From NCBI RefSeq assembly GCF_000745015.1, contig NZ_JQNA01000002.1, positions 930,001 to 994,000 on the forward strand: 64,000 nt of DNA, given 5' to 3'. The translations under genes and the position numbers were made by a program. The stretch is from Burkholderia sp. 9120 (GTDB taxonomy: Bacteria; Pseudomonadota; Gammaproteobacteria; Burkholderiales; Burkholderiaceae). Below are positions 18,167 through 27,576 of this stretch, in pieces. Numbering within the stretch: position 1 is the first letter of the stretch; the number at the start of each line of letters is the position of its first letter. The notes below the pieces were generated by a model that worked only from the letters and a program-made list of their open reading frames with translations, had not been told where the DNA came from and ran no database searches.

Positions 18167-18771
18167 GGCTTCGCTCCGTTGCTGTGCGTGGCGTCCGCTT
18201 TCAAAGCAGACGCAGCCGGGCCGGACATCAGCGGCGCGGGTTCCTGAAAACGCGCCATGATGAGACTGTCGATCAACACGCCGCGCCGCAGAACCACACC
18301 ACGCTGACGCGCTTCGATCTCGAAGCCGAACTTGTGATACAGCGCCAGCGCCGCACGGTTATCGGCAAACACGTTCAGTTCGAGACGGCGCAGGCCGAGC
18401 CAGTTGTCGGCAAGATCGAGCAGTTCGACCATCAGGCGGCGGCCGATACCGCGCCCATGCCACGCGTCGTGCACGCAGAGGCTGAACGAGCCGACATGTG
18501 CGCGGCGTCCTTTCATGGGCGACAGTTGCGCCGACCCAACCAGCGTGTCGCCGACCGTGGCCACCATGGCAATCGTAGTGGGATCGATTTTGCTGATCGA
18601 CTCGCGCGTCTGCGCGAGCGACTCGAACGGTACGTGCGGGTTGCCGTCGACCACCGCCGGCAACTGCAGCAAGGCGTGGTATTGCTCCGCATCGGTGGGA
18701 CGCAACGCGCGCAGCGTCAGTCCCTCGGGCAAGCTCTCAGAATCTGATTTTGTTTTTGAGTGTTGATCCAT
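18163..18771 (-). CDS. GNAT-family N-acetyltransferase (paralogue)
   Basis: 202 residues with CVHDAWHGRGIGRRLMVELL and NRAALALYHKFGFEIEAR, aligning throughout with the next gene, so the pair arose by tandem duplication. It starts 4 bp after the tldE-like gene ends. In microcin C systems a GNAT domain (MccE) acetylates and neutralises the processed toxin; a similar role is only an inference from the yej/tld context. Confidence 0.9.
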   Translation of the reverse strand: MDQHSKTKSDSESLPEGLTLRALRPTDAEQYHALLQLPAVVDGNPHVPFESLAQTRESISKIDPTTIAMVATVGDTLVGSAQLSPMKGRRAHVGSFSLCVHDAWHGRGIGRRLMVELLDLADNWLGLRRLELNVFADNRAALALYHKFGFEIEARQRGVVLRRGVLIDSLIMARFQEPAPLMSGPAASALKADATHSNGAKP

Positions 18772-18775
18772 AGGC

Positions 18776-20137
18776 CTATAACGTCAATTCAAAGGACCTC
18801 ACCAGAATGCCGGGCAGTTGCATGCCGCCCGTCGCGCGCTCGCCCCACGTCGAGTCGCTCAATAGCAGTTCGGCCTGCGCGCCGAGTTGTTCGAGTTCGC
18901 TGCCGAGCAGCCGGTACAGACTGTCGTCGAAACGCATGGCTTCGAGCGGTGCGACGATCTCGCCGTTTTCCACCCAGAAGGTCGCGAAACGCGTCATGCC
19001 GGTCAGGCGGCAATTCATCCGGTCCGAGAAATTCACGTACCAGAGATTGCCGATATAGAGGCCGGTGCCGAGTTTCGCCAGCACGTCTTCTTCCGGCAGG
19101 TCGCCCGCTTTCATGGACAGCGCGACCGGCGACTCGCTCGCCAACGCGCCGTTCGGCGTTAAACCGTATTCGCGCGCGCTGCGTGCGTTGGTCAAACGTT
19201 CGGCGCTATGGCCGGCTTCGATCAGCGGGACGCTGTCGCGCAGATAGCCGTCGTCGTTGAAGCTGGGCGTAATGCCGAGACTCAGATCTTCGCTGATCGA
19301 AACGCGCGGGTCGACTACGATTTCTCCCACATGCAGTTTGTACAGCTCGCTGCGCGAACTCGCCTGCGCGCGTGCGGAAAAACCGCTCCACGACGCGACG
19401 CCGAGCAATTCGGCGAGCGCGGCGGGTGCGATCCACGCGCGGTAACGGCCCGGCTCCAAAGCGCGCGGTGTGCGCGCAAGCACTTCGAGACGCGCGGCGG
19501 CCTGCTCCACCTTGCGGTTGAACACGGCGTCGCTCCAGTCGTCGCCGGCATAACTCGTTTTGATCGCGCGGCCGCTCGGGTCGTACAGCGACCAGCTAAA
19601 GTTGAAGTTGTCGACTTCGTACCAGCCGCGGCTGCCGCTCGTGGATGCGAAGCCGCGCACGATCGTGCCGCCCGCGTAAAAACCCACGAAATCGAGGCCT
19701 TCCGCCGCTTGCGCGACAGTGCGCAACAAGCCGTCCGGTTCCGGCAATTTGCCGGAGCGTTGCGTGGCGCGCGACCATTTCGAGGTATCGAACAGCAGAT
19801 GCGGATCGTCTGCGGCATCGCGCAAGCCTTCGCGCAACGTGGCGAGCGCGGCGCTCACTTCGTCGAGATCCTGTTGCAGATCGCCGCACACGGTCAGCGT
19901 GGAATACGCCTGACGCGCGCCGTCGATCAGGCGCAAGGTCAGCTTGCCTTGCGACACGCTGCCGGTCTGCCGCACTTTGCCCGTGTTGAAGCGGATAAAG
20001 TCGGACTGTTCACCGGCAAACGAACTGAGCGTGGTTTCGCCGTCTTGCTGCAGGCGCTCGATCGCGTCCGCCAGCGACGTGAAATGCGACTGCCAGTCGA
20101 CCGACGTCGTGGCGCGCGAAGCAATGAACTGGTTCAT
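18776..20137 (-). CDS. TldE/PmbA-like metalloprotease partner subunit
   Basis: 453 residues of the TldD/PmbA family. It lacks a HExxxH motif, as expected for the TldE-like partner of a TldD/TldE heterodimer that degrades unfolded peptides and, in E. coli, processes microcin B17. Family segments include DFVGFYAGGTIVRGFAS and, near the end, TRFATFWVENGEIVAP. Its ATG overlaps the tldD stop by 1 bp (TGATG). Confidence 0.88.
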   Translation of the reverse strand: MNQFIASRATTSVDWQSHFTSLADAIERLQQDGETTLSSFAGEQSDFIRFNTGKVRQTGSVSQGKLTLRLIDGARQAYSTLTVCGDLQQDLDEVSAALATLREGLRDAADDPHLLFDTSKWSRATQRSGKLPEPDGLLRTVAQAAEGLDFVGFYAGGTIVRGFASTSGSRGWYEVDNFNFSWSLYDPSGRAIKTSYAGDDWSDAVFNRKVEQAAARLEVLARTPRALEPGRYRAWIAPAALAELLGVASWSGFSARAQASSRSELYKLHVGEIVVDPRVSISEDLSLGITPSFNDDGYLRDSVPLIEAGHSAERLTNARSAREYGLTPNGALASESPVALSMKAGDLPEEDVLAKLGTGLYIGNLWYVNFSDRMNCRLTGMTRFATFWVENGEIVAPLEAMRFDDSLYRLLGSELEQLGAQAELLLSDSTWGERATGGMQLPGILVRSFELTL

Positions 20138-21573
20138 CAGGCGCCTCCGAACACGTCGATATCGCTAAACACGCAAGCCGGTGAGGCATGCCCCACGCGA
20201 ATGATCTGCGCCGGTTCGCCTTTGCCGCACATCGACGTGCCATACACCTCGCGCGTGCCGGTATTGCCGACCGCGCTCAGACTGCGCCAGAAATTCGCCG
20301 AGATGCCGCGATAATTCGGCTGCTTGACCACCTGCGTGAGCTTGCCGTTCTCGATCAACTGGCCGAATTCGCAGCCGAACTGGAATTTGTTGCGATGGTC
20401 GTCGATCGACCAGGACGTGTTGGTGCGCATCAGAATGCCGTGTTCGATATTGCCGATCATCTGCTCCAGCGAACTCTCGCCGGGTTCGATGTTCAGGTTC
20501 GCCATACGGTCGATCGGCGGACGGTTCCAGTTCGACGCCCGCGAGTTCGCCACGCCGGACATGCGCGCGCGTTGCTGCGACAGCGCGCCGCCCAGCGGCC
20601 GTTCGAGTACGCCGTTGCGAATCAGGAACTGCTTGTCGGCAACGGTGCCGTCGTCGTCGAACGCATACGAGGCGGCTTCCTCACGCAACTCGGGGTCGAA
20701 GGTCACGTTCAGCAGTTCCGAGCCGTAGCGGTAAGAACCGAACATGTCCTGCTTGACGAAACTCCAGCCCGCGAAATTGCGTTCGTCGCCGAGAATGCGG
20801 TCGAGTTCGAGCGGATGACCGATCGACTCGTGAATCTGCAGCATCATCTGATCGGGCATTAGCAGCAGGTCACGTTTGCCCGACGGGCAGTTCGGCGCGG
20901 CCAGCAATTGCAGCGCTTCATTGGCGACGCGCACGCCGGACCCTTCGAAACCGAAGCGCGCGAGCACTTCAATGCCGCCCTGCCCGAGCGTGCCGTAATT
21001 GCCGCCGAGCGTGCGCACCTGCGTGTCGCCGTTCGCATGCGCGGCCACACTCAGTTGCGGCATCACGAAGCGGAATTGCTGGTCGATCCGCACGCCGTCG
21101 CCGGTCATGTAGAGCTGGTCGGTATGCGTGATCTGCACGCCCGCCACACGCTCGACGATCTTCGCGTCGAGATTGGCGCTCGCGCATTCGGCGGCCAGCA
21201 TGTCGAGCCATTCGGCACGACTCGGCAACGCGCGTTGCGCATTCGGCGACACGTAGTGGCCGCTCGCGGTGGGACGCGCCACCTCGCGATGATCGATCAG
21301 CGACAACGCCGCGCTCGCCTCCGCGCGCGCGGTGGCGATATCGAGCGCCGCCTGCAGGCCCGCCGCCGTGAGATTCGCGGTGGCCGCATAGCCCGAACCC
21401 GCGCCCACCCACGCAATCAACATGGCGCCGCGATCGCGCACGGTGCGCAACGGCTGCGCAATGTCGTTGCGGATCTCGTGATCGTCGATCTGCTCGTCCA
21501 CAATGCGCAGCGACCAGAACGCCGCGCGGCTTGTCAGCGTACGGGCGGCTTGCGCCCAACGTTCGTCAATCAT
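20137..21573 (-). CDS. TldD-like zinc metalloprotease
   Basis: 478 residues with the catalytic motif HESIGH at 248-253 (HExxxH), the zinc site of TldD. The later segments IGNIEHGILMRTNTSWSIDD and MCGKGEPAQIIRVGHASP are conserved in the family. It forms the active subunit with the next gene. It begins 31 bp after the ABC transporter ATPase gene, linking peptide import to cytoplasmic peptide cleavage. Confidence 0.9.
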   Translation of the reverse strand: MIDERWAQAARTLTSRAAFWSLRIVDEQIDDHEIRNDIAQPLRTVRDRGAMLIAWVGAGSGYAATANLTAAGLQAALDIATARAEASAALSLIDHREVARPTASGHYVSPNAQRALPSRAEWLDMLAAECASANLDAKIVERVAGVQITHTDQLYMTGDGVRIDQQFRFVMPQLSVAAHANGDTQVRTLGGNYGTLGQGGIEVLARFGFEGSGVRVANEALQLLAAPNCPSGKRDLLLMPDQMMLQIHESIGHPLELDRILGDERNFAGWSFVKQDMFGSYRYGSELLNVTFDPELREEAASYAFDDDGTVADKQFLIRNGVLERPLGGALSQQRARMSGVANSRASNWNRPPIDRMANLNIEPGESSLEQMIGNIEHGILMRTNTSWSIDDHRNKFQFGCEFGQLIENGKLTQVVKQPNYRGISANFWRSLSAVGNTGTREVYGTSMCGKGEPAQIIRVGHASPACVFSDIDVFGGA

Positions 21574-21604
21574 TCACGTGTCTCGTAGATCTCGTGGAAA
21601 GCGA

Positions 21605-23254
21605 TCAGGCGGTCGGCTCCGGCACGATCATGGATGAGGCCAGCAGCGACTGCGTGTAAGGATGCGACGGGGCATGCAGCACGTCGAGCGTGTCGCCCGC
21701 TTCGACAATGCGGCCCGACTTCATCACGATCACGCGGTGCGCCATGGCGCGCATCACCGCGAGATCGTGCGTAATGAACAAATAGCTAAGCTTGTACTTT
21801 TTCTGCAGATTTGTCAGTAGATTCAGCACCTGTTTCTGGATCGACACGTCGAGCGCGCTGGTCGGCTCGTCGAGCACCAGCAGTTCCGGCTCCACAGCCA
21901 GCGCGCGGGCAATCGCGATCCGCTGACGCTGGCCGCCGGAGAACTCGTGCGGATAGCGCAGCATCGCGTCCGCGGGCATGCCGACTTCTTCGAGCAAGCC
22001 GCCGATGCGCGCGCGCCGCGCTTTCGCGTCGAGTTCCGGACTATGCATGACCAGACCTTCGCCGATGATCTGCTCGACCGTCATACGCGGCGACAGCGAA
22101 CCGAATGGGTCCTGAAACACGACCTGCATGCGCGCATAGAGCGCACGGCGCGCTTTCGCTGTTTTCAGCGAGGCGAGCGGCAAACCGTCGATATGAATCG
22201 CGCCGGCCGCCGGTCGCTGCAGACCGAGCACGGTTGCCGCGAGCGTCGACTTGCCGGAACCGGATTCACCCACAATGCCGAGCGTTTCACCGCGCCGCAC
22301 GCTCAGATCGACGTCCTGCACCGCGCGGAACGTCGAGCGGCCGAACAGCGAACGCCAGCCTTTCGCAGACATGCTGTAGTCGACCGCGAGCCCCTGCACT
22401 TCAAGCAGGCGCGGTGCGCCCGGCTCGACCGGCTCGACCGCGCGCTGCGGTTCGCTGTCCAGCAGGCGCCGCGTGTACGGATGCTGCGGATGGGAGAACA
22501 GCGCTTCGGTCGTATTGGTTTCGACGAGTACGCCCTTTTCCATCACCGCGACACGCTGCGCGAAACGCTTCACCAGATTCAGATCGTGCGTAATCAACAG
22601 CACGGCCATGCCGCGTTCCGCCGCTTCCTGCTCCTGCAACGAAATCAACAGATCGACGATCTGCTGACGCACGGTGACGTCGAGCGCGGTGGTCGGTTCG
22701 TCGGCCAGCAGCAAACGCGGACGGCACGCGAGCGCCATGGCGATCATCGCGCGCTGACGCTGCCCACCGGACAGTTGGTGCGGAAAGCTGTCGATGCGCC
22801 GTTCCGGCTCGGGAATGCCCGTGCGGCGAAGCAATTCGATGCCGCGCTGACGCGCCGCATTGGGCCGCAAACCTTCGTGCAAACGCAGGCTCTCGGCAAT
22901 CTGCTTGCCGATCGTGAAGAGCGGATTGAGCGCGGTCATCGGCTCCTGAAACACCATCGCCACATCGGCGCCGCGCAGACCGCGCATCTGCTGCTCGGTT
23001 TTCTGCAACAGGTCTTCACCGTCGAGCAGCATGCGGCCGCTCAGTTCGGCATGTTCGACCAGACGCAGAATCGACAACGCGGTGACGCTCTTGCCCGAAC
23101 CCGATTCGCCGACCAGCGCGACACGCTCGCCGCGCGCGATCGAGAGACTGAGTTCATGCACGGCGATCTTGTCGCCGAACTTGACGGAAAAGCGGTCGAT
23201 TTCCAGCAAGGGCCGGCCGTTTTGCACGTTACCGGGACTCTGTTTGGCGCTCAT
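21605..23254 (-). CDS. yejF: Peptide ABC importer, double ATPase (YejF-like)
   Basis: 549 residues with two complete ABC domains. The first has Walker A GESGSGKS (~50), signature LSGGQRQR and Walker B LLLADEP. The second has GESGSGKS (~340), FSGGQRQR and LLVLDEP. Fusing both ATPases in one chain is the YejF arrangement, as opposed to separate DppD and DppF. Overlaps the upstream permease gene by 4 bp. Confidence 0.92.
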   Translation of the reverse strand: MSAKQSPGNVQNGRPLLEIDRFSVKFGDKIAVHELSLSIARGERVALVGESGSGKSVTALSILRLVEHAELSGRMLLDGEDLLQKTEQQMRGLRGADVAMVFQEPMTALNPLFTIGKQIAESLRLHEGLRPNAARQRGIELLRRTGIPEPERRIDSFPHQLSGGQRQRAMIAMALACRPRLLLADEPTTALDVTVRQQIVDLLISLQEQEAAERGMAVLLITHDLNLVKRFAQRVAVMEKGVLVETNTTEALFSHPQHPYTRRLLDSEPQRAVEPVEPGAPRLLEVQGLAVDYSMSAKGWRSLFGRSTFRAVQDVDLSVRRGETLGIVGESGSGKSTLAATVLGLQRPAAGAIHIDGLPLASLKTAKARRALYARMQVVFQDPFGSLSPRMTVEQIIGEGLVMHSPELDAKARRARIGGLLEEVGMPADAMLRYPHEFSGGQRQRIAIARALAVEPELLVLDEPTSALDVSIQKQVLNLLTNLQKKYKLSYLFITHDLAVMRAMAHRVIVMKSGRIVEAGDTLDVLHAPSHPYTQSLLASSMIVPEPTA

Positions 23255-24318
23255 CGCGGACCTCCACCGAAAGCGGAACCACGCGAACGGGTATCGAGCG
23301 CGTTACGCAAAGCGTCGCCCATGAAGGTCAGCAGCAACAGCGTGATCACCAGCGCAGCAAACGCCGACACCGAGATCCACCATGCGTCGAGATTGTTCTT
23401 GCCCTCCTGCAGCAACTCGCCGAGGCTCGGCGTCGGCGGCGGCACGCCGAGACCCAGAAAGTCCAGACTGGTCAGCGACAGAATCGCCGCGCTCATGCGG
23501 AACGGCAGGAACGTGATGACCGGCGTCAGGCTGTTCGGCAACACGTGGCGCCACATGATCTGCCAGTTCGACAGCCCCATCGTGCGCGCCGCTTTGACGT
23601 AATCGAGCGAACGGTTGCGCAGGAATTCGGCGCGGACGTAGTCGGACAGCACGAGCCAGCCGAACATGGACAGCAGAATGAACAGCAGCCACAGCGTCGG
23701 TTCGAAAATCGACGCGAAGATGATCAGCAGATACAGGTCCGGCATCGAACTCCAGATTTCGATCAGGCGCTGGCCGATCAGATCGGTGCGCCCGCCGTAG
23801 AAGCCCTGCACCGCGCCCGTCAAAACGCCGATCGCCACGCCGGACACCGTCAGCGCCAGCGCCATCAGCACCGACAGACGGAAGCCGTACAGCAGCCGCG
23901 CCAGCACGTCGCGGCCGAACTGATCCGTGCCGAGCCAGTTCGACGAGGTCGGCGGTGCCGGATACGGATTCGCGGCGAAGTAGTCGATCGTGTCGTAGTT
24001 GAAGTGATTCGGCGGATAGATCGCGAAGTTACCGTTCGATTCGAGCCGCGAGCGGATATACGGATCGAGGTAGTTCGCCTTGGCCGGGAAATCGCCGCCA
24101 AACAACCTTTCCGAATAATCCTTCACGATCGGAAAGTAGTAATGGCCGTCGTAACGCACCATCAGCGGCCGGTCGTTGGACAGCACCTCGCCGAACAGAC
24201 TGATGACGAACAGCGTCACGAAGATCACGAGGCTCCAGTAGCCGAGACGCTGCCGCTTGAAGCGCTGCCACGTACGCCGCCAAGGAGACGGTGACGCCGC
24301 GTGCGCCGCACCGGACAT
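23251..24318 (-). CDS. yejE: Peptide ABC importer permease (YejE-like)
   Basis: About 355 residues. YejE hallmarks are the RLGYWSLVIF first helix, a large periplasmic insert with DRPLMVRYDGHYYFP, and the DppC-type core (NWLGTDQFGRDVLARLLYG, then the EAA-like loop YVKAARTMGLSNWQIMWRHVLPN). I place the start at 24318, just after the yejB stop (TGACATG). An ATG at 24366 would overlap yejB by 47 bp and is the alternative. Confidence 0.9.
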   Translation of the reverse strand: MSGAAHAASPSPWRRTWQRFKRQRLGYWSLVIFVTLFVISLFGEVLSNDRPLMVRYDGHYYFPIVKDYSERLFGGDFPAKANYLDPYIRSRLESNGNFAIYPPNHFNYDTIDYFAANPYPAPPTSSNWLGTDQFGRDVLARLLYGFRLSVLMALALTVSGVAIGVLTGAVQGFYGGRTDLIGQRLIEIWSSMPDLYLLIIFASIFEPTLWLLFILLSMFGWLVLSDYVRAEFLRNRSLDYVKAARTMGLSNWQIMWRHVLPNSLTPVITFLPFRMSAAILSLTSLDFLGLGVPPPTPSLGELLQEGKNNLDAWWISVSAFAALVITLLLLTFMGDALRNALDTRSRGSAFGGGPR

Positions 24319-24319
24319 G

Positions 24320-25372
24320 TCAGCGGTCCAGGCGGTTGAATTGGATGCGGGGGTCGACGAGGACATAGCAGACGTCTGCGATAAGTTTGGTTACGAGGGC
24401 GATCAGCGTGAACAGGAACAGCGAACCGAGTACGACGGGGTAATCACGGCGGATCACCGAGTCGTACGACAGTTGGCCCATGCCATCGAGCGAGAACAAC
24501 GTTTCGATCAGCAGATTGCCGTTCAGAAACGCACCGACGAAGGCCGCCGGCAAACCGGTCAGCAGCGGAATCGCGGCATTGCGCAGCACGTGTTTCCACA
24601 ACACGTCGCGCTCCGGCGCGCCCTTGGCGCGCGCGGTCAATACGTATTGACGGCCGATTTCTTCGAGAAAGGTGTTCTTGGTCAGGATCGTGACGATCGC
24701 GAAGTTGCCGACCACTGAAGCCGTGACCGGCAGCACGATGTGCCACAGATAGTCGAGTACTTTGCCGAAGGTACTGAGGTCGCTGAAGTTATCCGACGTG
24801 AGGCCGCGCATCGGAAATACCTGCCAGAAGGTGCCGCCGCCGAACAGCATCAGCAGCAGCACGCCGAGCACGAAGCCGGGAATCGCGTAACCGGCAAGCA
24901 CCAGCACGCTCGTCACCGTGTCGAAGCGCGAGCCGTTGCGAATCGCTTTCGAGATCCCCAACGGCACCGATATCAGATACGTGAGCATCACCGTCCACAA
25001 CCCGAGCGTGATCGACACGGGCAGTTTGGAGCGGATCACGCCCCAGACGCTTTCGTGCTCGTAGTAGGACTGGCCGAGATCGAAAGTCGCGTAGTGCTTG
25101 AGCATCAGCAGATAACGTTCGAGCGGCGGCTTATCGAAGCCGAACTGCTTCTTGATCTGCTCGATCTGTTGCGGATCGACGCCCTGGCTGCCGTGATAAC
25201 CGCCGCCCCCTGCCCCCGCCTCTCCGCCACGGCCAGTGCCGTGGCGGAGTTGCGTCATCACCTGTTCGACCGGCCCACCCGGCACGAACTGCGTGACGAC
25301 AAAGGTCAGCGTGACGACGCCGAGCAGCGTCGGCACCATCAAAAGCAATCGTCTGAGAATGTAGGCAAGCAT
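24320..25372 (-). CDS. yejB: Peptide ABC importer permease (YejB-like)
   Basis: 350 residues. Begins MLAYILRRLLLMVPTLLGVV as DppB/YejB proteins do, with TM helices and the EAA loop YVLTARAKGAPERDVLWKHVLRN. A Gly-rich cytoplasmic or periplasmic insert (GRGGEAGAGGGGYHG, ~residue 50) differs from E. coli YejB. It starts 8 bp after the yejA stop. Confidence 0.9.
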   Translation of the reverse strand: MLAYILRRLLLMVPTLLGVVTLTFVVTQFVPGGPVEQVMTQLRHGTGRGGEAGAGGGGYHGSQGVDPQQIEQIKKQFGFDKPPLERYLLMLKHYATFDLGQSYYEHESVWGVIRSKLPVSITLGLWTVMLTYLISVPLGISKAIRNGSRFDTVTSVLVLAGYAIPGFVLGVLLLMLFGGGTFWQVFPMRGLTSDNFSDLSTFGKVLDYLWHIVLPVTASVVGNFAIVTILTKNTFLEEIGRQYVLTARAKGAPERDVLWKHVLRNAAIPLLTGLPAAFVGAFLNGNLLIETLFSLDGMGQLSYDSVIRRDYPVVLGSLFLFTLIALVTKLIADVCYVLVDPRIQFNRLDR

Positions 25373-25380
25373 GCGGGTCC

Positions 25381-27342
25381 TCAGTGGGCCGTGGCCGCTG
25401 ATGCAGCGGCGGCAGCGGTGGTGTTTGAAGCGGACTGGGTGGCCGGGGCTTTGACGTACCAGTAGTTGATCACCCAGTCTTCGTACTGGTACGACATCGG
25501 CACGGTCTTCGGAAAGCCGAGCGTGGTCTTGTAGCCGATTCGCGCGCCTGGCGAGTAGTACTCGGGCACCAGATAGAACGAATAGATCAGGACGCGATCC
25601 AGGGCCTTGGTCGCGGCTTCCAGATCGTCGAGGTTGTCGGCGGACAGCGCAGCGTGAATCAGCGAATCGACGGCTTTCGAACGAATGCCCGGATAGTTCT
25701 CGGAGCCGATTTCCGACGCGGCCGCGCTGCCGAAACGGCGCGTCAGTTCCGCGCCCGGAATCGTCACCGGCGGATAGATGAACGTGGTCATGTCGTACTC
25801 GAAGTTGTTGAGCCGCTTCTCGTACAACGCGCTGTCGATCTCACGCATATGCGCCTGAATGCCGAGCGTGCTGAGCGCCTGCATATACGGCAGGATCAGG
25901 CGGTCCATGCCGGGCTGGTCGTCCATCACCTCGATCACCATCGGCGTGCCGTTCTCGTCGCGCAACGCGCCGTCGCGATAGTGCCAACCGGCTTGCGCGA
26001 GCAGATCGCGTGCGGCGCGCAGATTGCCGCGCAGCGAGTTCGGCGGAATCGTGTCCGGCTGCTTGAGCATCGGGCCGAATACTTCGGGCGGCACTTCGCC
26101 CTTCAGCGGCTCGAGCAACGCGAGTTCCTTCGGGCCCGGCATACCGGTCGCGCCGAATGGGCTGGCTTCGAAATAGCTGTTGGTGCGACGGTACTGACCG
26201 TAGAACATCATCCGGTTCATCCAGTCGTAGTCCAGCGCCATGGTCAGCGCCTGACGCACGCGCGGATCCTTGAACATCGGCTTGCGCAGATTCATCAGCA
26301 TGCCCTGCATCTGCGCGGGACCGTCGCTGAAATCGCCCTTCTTCAACAAGCCGTTGTCGAAGTTCTTGCCGACGTATTTGCGTGCCCATTGAGTGGCGCT
26401 GTACTCGACGATCGCGTCGGCGTCGCCGGCCTTGAAGGCTTCGAGTTGCGTGTAATGGTCGCGGTACAGCTTGAACGTGATGCGCTCGAAACGGAACATG
26501 CCACGCCGCGACGGCAGATTCGCCGCCCAGTAGTCAGGATTGCGGCGATACGAAATCTGCTTGTCGTTCTTGCGGTATTCGATCAGATAAGGGCCGCTGC
26601 TGATCGGCGGCTGGGTCGCGATCTGGTCGAACGGCGGGCGTTTGCCGTCGGCCTGCATGCCCCACTTCGGCGAGAAGATCGGCAGATCGCCGGCAATCAG
26701 CGGCGCGTCGCGCTCGGCGTGTTTGAAGTCGAAACGGATCGTGTTCTTATCGATCACCGTCGCGCTTTTGATCACCGAGAACTGCGCGTTGAAAACCGGT
26801 GAAGCGTGCGAGCTCGTCAACGTGTCGAACGAATATTTGACGTCGGCGGCCGTGATCGGGTCGCCGTTGGAAAAGCGCGCGGCGGGATTGATATGGAAGG
26901 TCGCGGAGCTGAGGTCCGCGGCAACGTCGACGTTGTCCGCGATCAGCGGGTATTCGGACGCGAGTTCGTCCCAGCTACGCTGCATCAGCGTGTCGAACAT
27001 CAGGTTCTGAATGTCGGGCGCAGGGGCGCCGCGTAACAGAAACGGATTCAGCGAATCGTAGCTTTGCAGTTCGTTGTAGTTCTCGAAACTGAGCGAACCT
27101 TTGGTCGGCGCGTCAGGATTCGCGTAGTCGAAGTGCGTGAAATTGTCGGGGTATTTCGGCTGATCGTATTGCGCGATCGACGGTTTCGCCTGCGCCACGT
27201 GCGGGATCGCAGCGAGCACGACCAAAGCGCCGAATGTGCCATTGGCTAGTGCAGTCGTCATTGACACGCGTGCGGCGCGGCGCATCGCGACGAGTGAACA
27301 GCCTAATGCGTCGTGCAGGCGCAGCAGTCCGGTTTTCATCAT
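25381..27342 (-). CDS. yejA: Peptide-binding periplasmic protein (YejA-like)
   Basis: About 653 residues; an SBP_bac_5 substrate-binding protein. Signal peptide cleavage is expected after ...IPHVAQA. The YejA-type mature start SIAQYDQPKYPDNFTHFDYANPDAP follows, then QSYDSLNPFLLRG and RNPDYWAANLPSRRGMFRF. The start is uncertain: ATG at 27342 or 27339 has weak GAAAAGA upstream, while ATG at 27285 would give a shorter, neater signal peptide. First gene of the tightly packed operon down to 14375. Confidence 0.88.
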   Translation of the reverse strand: MMKTGLLRLHDALGCSLVAMRRAARVSMTTALANGTFGALVVLAAIPHVAQAKPSIAQYDQPKYPDNFTHFDYANPDAPTKGSLSFENYNELQSYDSLNPFLLRGAPAPDIQNLMFDTLMQRSWDELASEYPLIADNVDVAADLSSATFHINPAARFSNGDPITAADVKYSFDTLTSSHASPVFNAQFSVIKSATVIDKNTIRFDFKHAERDAPLIAGDLPIFSPKWGMQADGKRPPFDQIATQPPISSGPYLIEYRKNDKQISYRRNPDYWAANLPSRRGMFRFERITFKLYRDHYTQLEAFKAGDADAIVEYSATQWARKYVGKNFDNGLLKKGDFSDGPAQMQGMLMNLRKPMFKDPRVRQALTMALDYDWMNRMMFYGQYRRTNSYFEASPFGATGMPGPKELALLEPLKGEVPPEVFGPMLKQPDTIPPNSLRGNLRAARDLLAQAGWHYRDGALRDENGTPMVIEVMDDQPGMDRLILPYMQALSTLGIQAHMREIDSALYEKRLNNFEYDMTTFIYPPVTIPGAELTRRFGSAAASEIGSENYPGIRSKAVDSLIHAALSADNLDDLEAATKALDRVLIYSFYLVPEYYSPGARIGYKTTLGFPKTVPMSYQYEDWVINYWYVKAPATQSASNTTAAAAASAATAH

Positions 27343-27502
27343 TCTTTTCGTCAGCCCATACAGTGCGCACCGGCTTGTGGCCCGAACGCGATTCAACCCG
27401 CGACCCGGCAACAGCCGGTCGCCATTGCCGGTGCGAGTCGATCCGTTGCAACGACAGCCCGTATGCACCGTCGTCGCAAGAAAAGTACTCGACCAGAACA
27501 AC

Positions 27503-27538
27503 CCGCTCCGGTTCCTTGACTGCAAGAAACCGGAGCGG
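27503..27538. terminator. Hairpin between TonB-dependent receptor and yejA
   Basis: Arms 27503-27513 (CCGCTCCGGTT) and 27528-27538 pair perfectly. One mismatch and an inner CTTG/CAAG stem close a 4-base loop. It lies 38 bp after the receptor stop on the minus strand. There is no strong T run. It may partly terminate receptor transcription, making yejA onward a separate or weaker transcript. Confidence 0.55.
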
Positions 27539-27576
27539 CAGATCCTTCATGATTCTTCAGCCTGATCGCTCAGACA

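Noticed and set aside
18163..27342. Calling the block a microcin C biosynthesis or immunity cluster
   Set aside because: No precursor peptide, MccB-like adenylase or MccF-like peptidase is present; only uptake, protease and GNAT functions can be supported.
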